Shown: piece by piece, positions 63,928-64,000 of the stretch
Numbering within the stretch: the first letter of the stretch is position 1
How the letters are laid out: every line of letters begins with the position of its first letter
NCBI RefSeq assembly: GCF_003258945.1
Contig: NZ_QLIX01000021.1
Span: 30,765-94,764, forward strand
Direction: 5' to 3'
DNA from: Roseicella frigidaeris
GTDB taxonomy: Bacteria > Pseudomonadota > Alphaproteobacteria > Acetobacterales > Acetobacteraceae
Length of the DNA stretch: 64,000 bases
Notes under the pieces: model-generated
What the model was told of the DNA's origin: nothing
Databases searched by the model: none
Seen by the model: only the letters and a program-made list of their open reading frames with translations
Program-made: the position numbers and the translations under genes

Positions 63928-64000
63928 TGTTGAATGCCAGTGAGAGCTGACCCGGGATTGCCATGAGGAATTGACCCGGGTTGTGGATGGAGGAGCGGGG
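63928..64000. mobile_element. End of an IS21-family insertion sequence (cut by window edge)
   Basis: From TGTTGAATGCCAGTGAGAGC onward, TGACCCGGG occurs twice, at 63948-63956 and 63972-63980, 24 bases apart. Repeated copies of a short motif just inside the terminal TG are typical of IS21-type elements. The transposase genes lie beyond the window. The element abuts the promoter side of the Wzz-like gene. Confidence 0.65.

Overview
The window is high-GC DNA (roughly 70 percent by eye) with tightly packed, often start/stop-overlapping genes. It contains many Tat- or Sec-exported substrate-binding proteins of the Bug/TctC family and a complete nos plus nor gene set. This fits an alphaproteobacterium, most likely an Acetobacteraceae/Roseomonas-type organism. 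That assignment is inference, because no rRNA or other taxonomic marker is present.

Left part (1-9.9 kb): a YeiH-type exporter convergent with a LysR regulator, and a second LysR divergent from a cupin and two short-chain dehydrogenases. Next come a secreted double-CMD protein, a DUF4126 membrane protein and a HAD phosphatase. Among them lie scars of lost genes (a decayed MFS transporter start and the C-terminal core of a tyrosine recombinase) and strong palindromes. This looks like an old integration site.

Denitrification block (9.3-26.1 kb): a Crp/Fnr regulator with an NnrR-type recognition helix, a full nosRZDFYLX operon, and norCBQD followed by a DUF4142 gene, all on the minus strand. 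A diiron ferritin-like gene diverges from nosR. TTG-N8-CAA boxes lie upstream of nosR and norC with the same 22-bp spacing to a -10-like hexamer, which suggests one shared NO/anaerobic regulon. No nitrite or nitrate reductase is in the window, so only NO to N2O to N2 can be read from it.

Acyl/aromatic catabolism block (26.4-42.8 kb): an IclR regulator, a salicylate hydroxylase-like FAD monooxygenase, two orphan Bug binding proteins, and an enoyl-CoA hydratase. A translationally coupled set follows: acyl-CoA ligase, thiolase-like protein, DUF35 protein and a CaiB/racemase-type enzyme. Further along are a nitroreductase, an alpha/beta hydrolase, an AraC regulator, a Baeyer-Villiger monooxygenase of the 4-hydroxyacetophenone type, and two adjacent metallo-beta-lactamase-fold proteins, one of which has lost its metal-binding histidines. 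The thiolase-like/DUF35 pair resembles the retro-aldolase complexes of side-chain degradation rather than a true thiolase.

Organosulfur block (43.4-55.3 kb): an SsuBC-type ABC transporter with two tandem binding proteins, an isopenicillin-N-synthase-like dioxygenase, an O-acetylhomoserine sulfhydrylase-type enzyme, a CmcJ-family protein, an acyl-CoA dehydrogenase-like (SfnB/DszC-type) flavoenzyme, an SsuD-like luciferase-family monooxygenase and two Bug proteins. The two Bug genes each overlap the preceding oxygenase/flavoenzyme gene by 4 nt. Together these suggest uptake of an organosulfur compound, oxidative release of sulfur, and its assimilation into homocysteine/methionine.

Right end (55.3-64 kb): unrelated single genes (an exported aspartoacylase-like hydrolase, an amidohydrolase, a DMT exporter, a GNAT acetyltransferase, a YciI protein and an LLM oxidoreductase). 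They are followed by a Wzz/BY-kinase-like polysaccharide protein with a damaged Walker A motif. The window closes inside what looks like one end of an IS21-family element.
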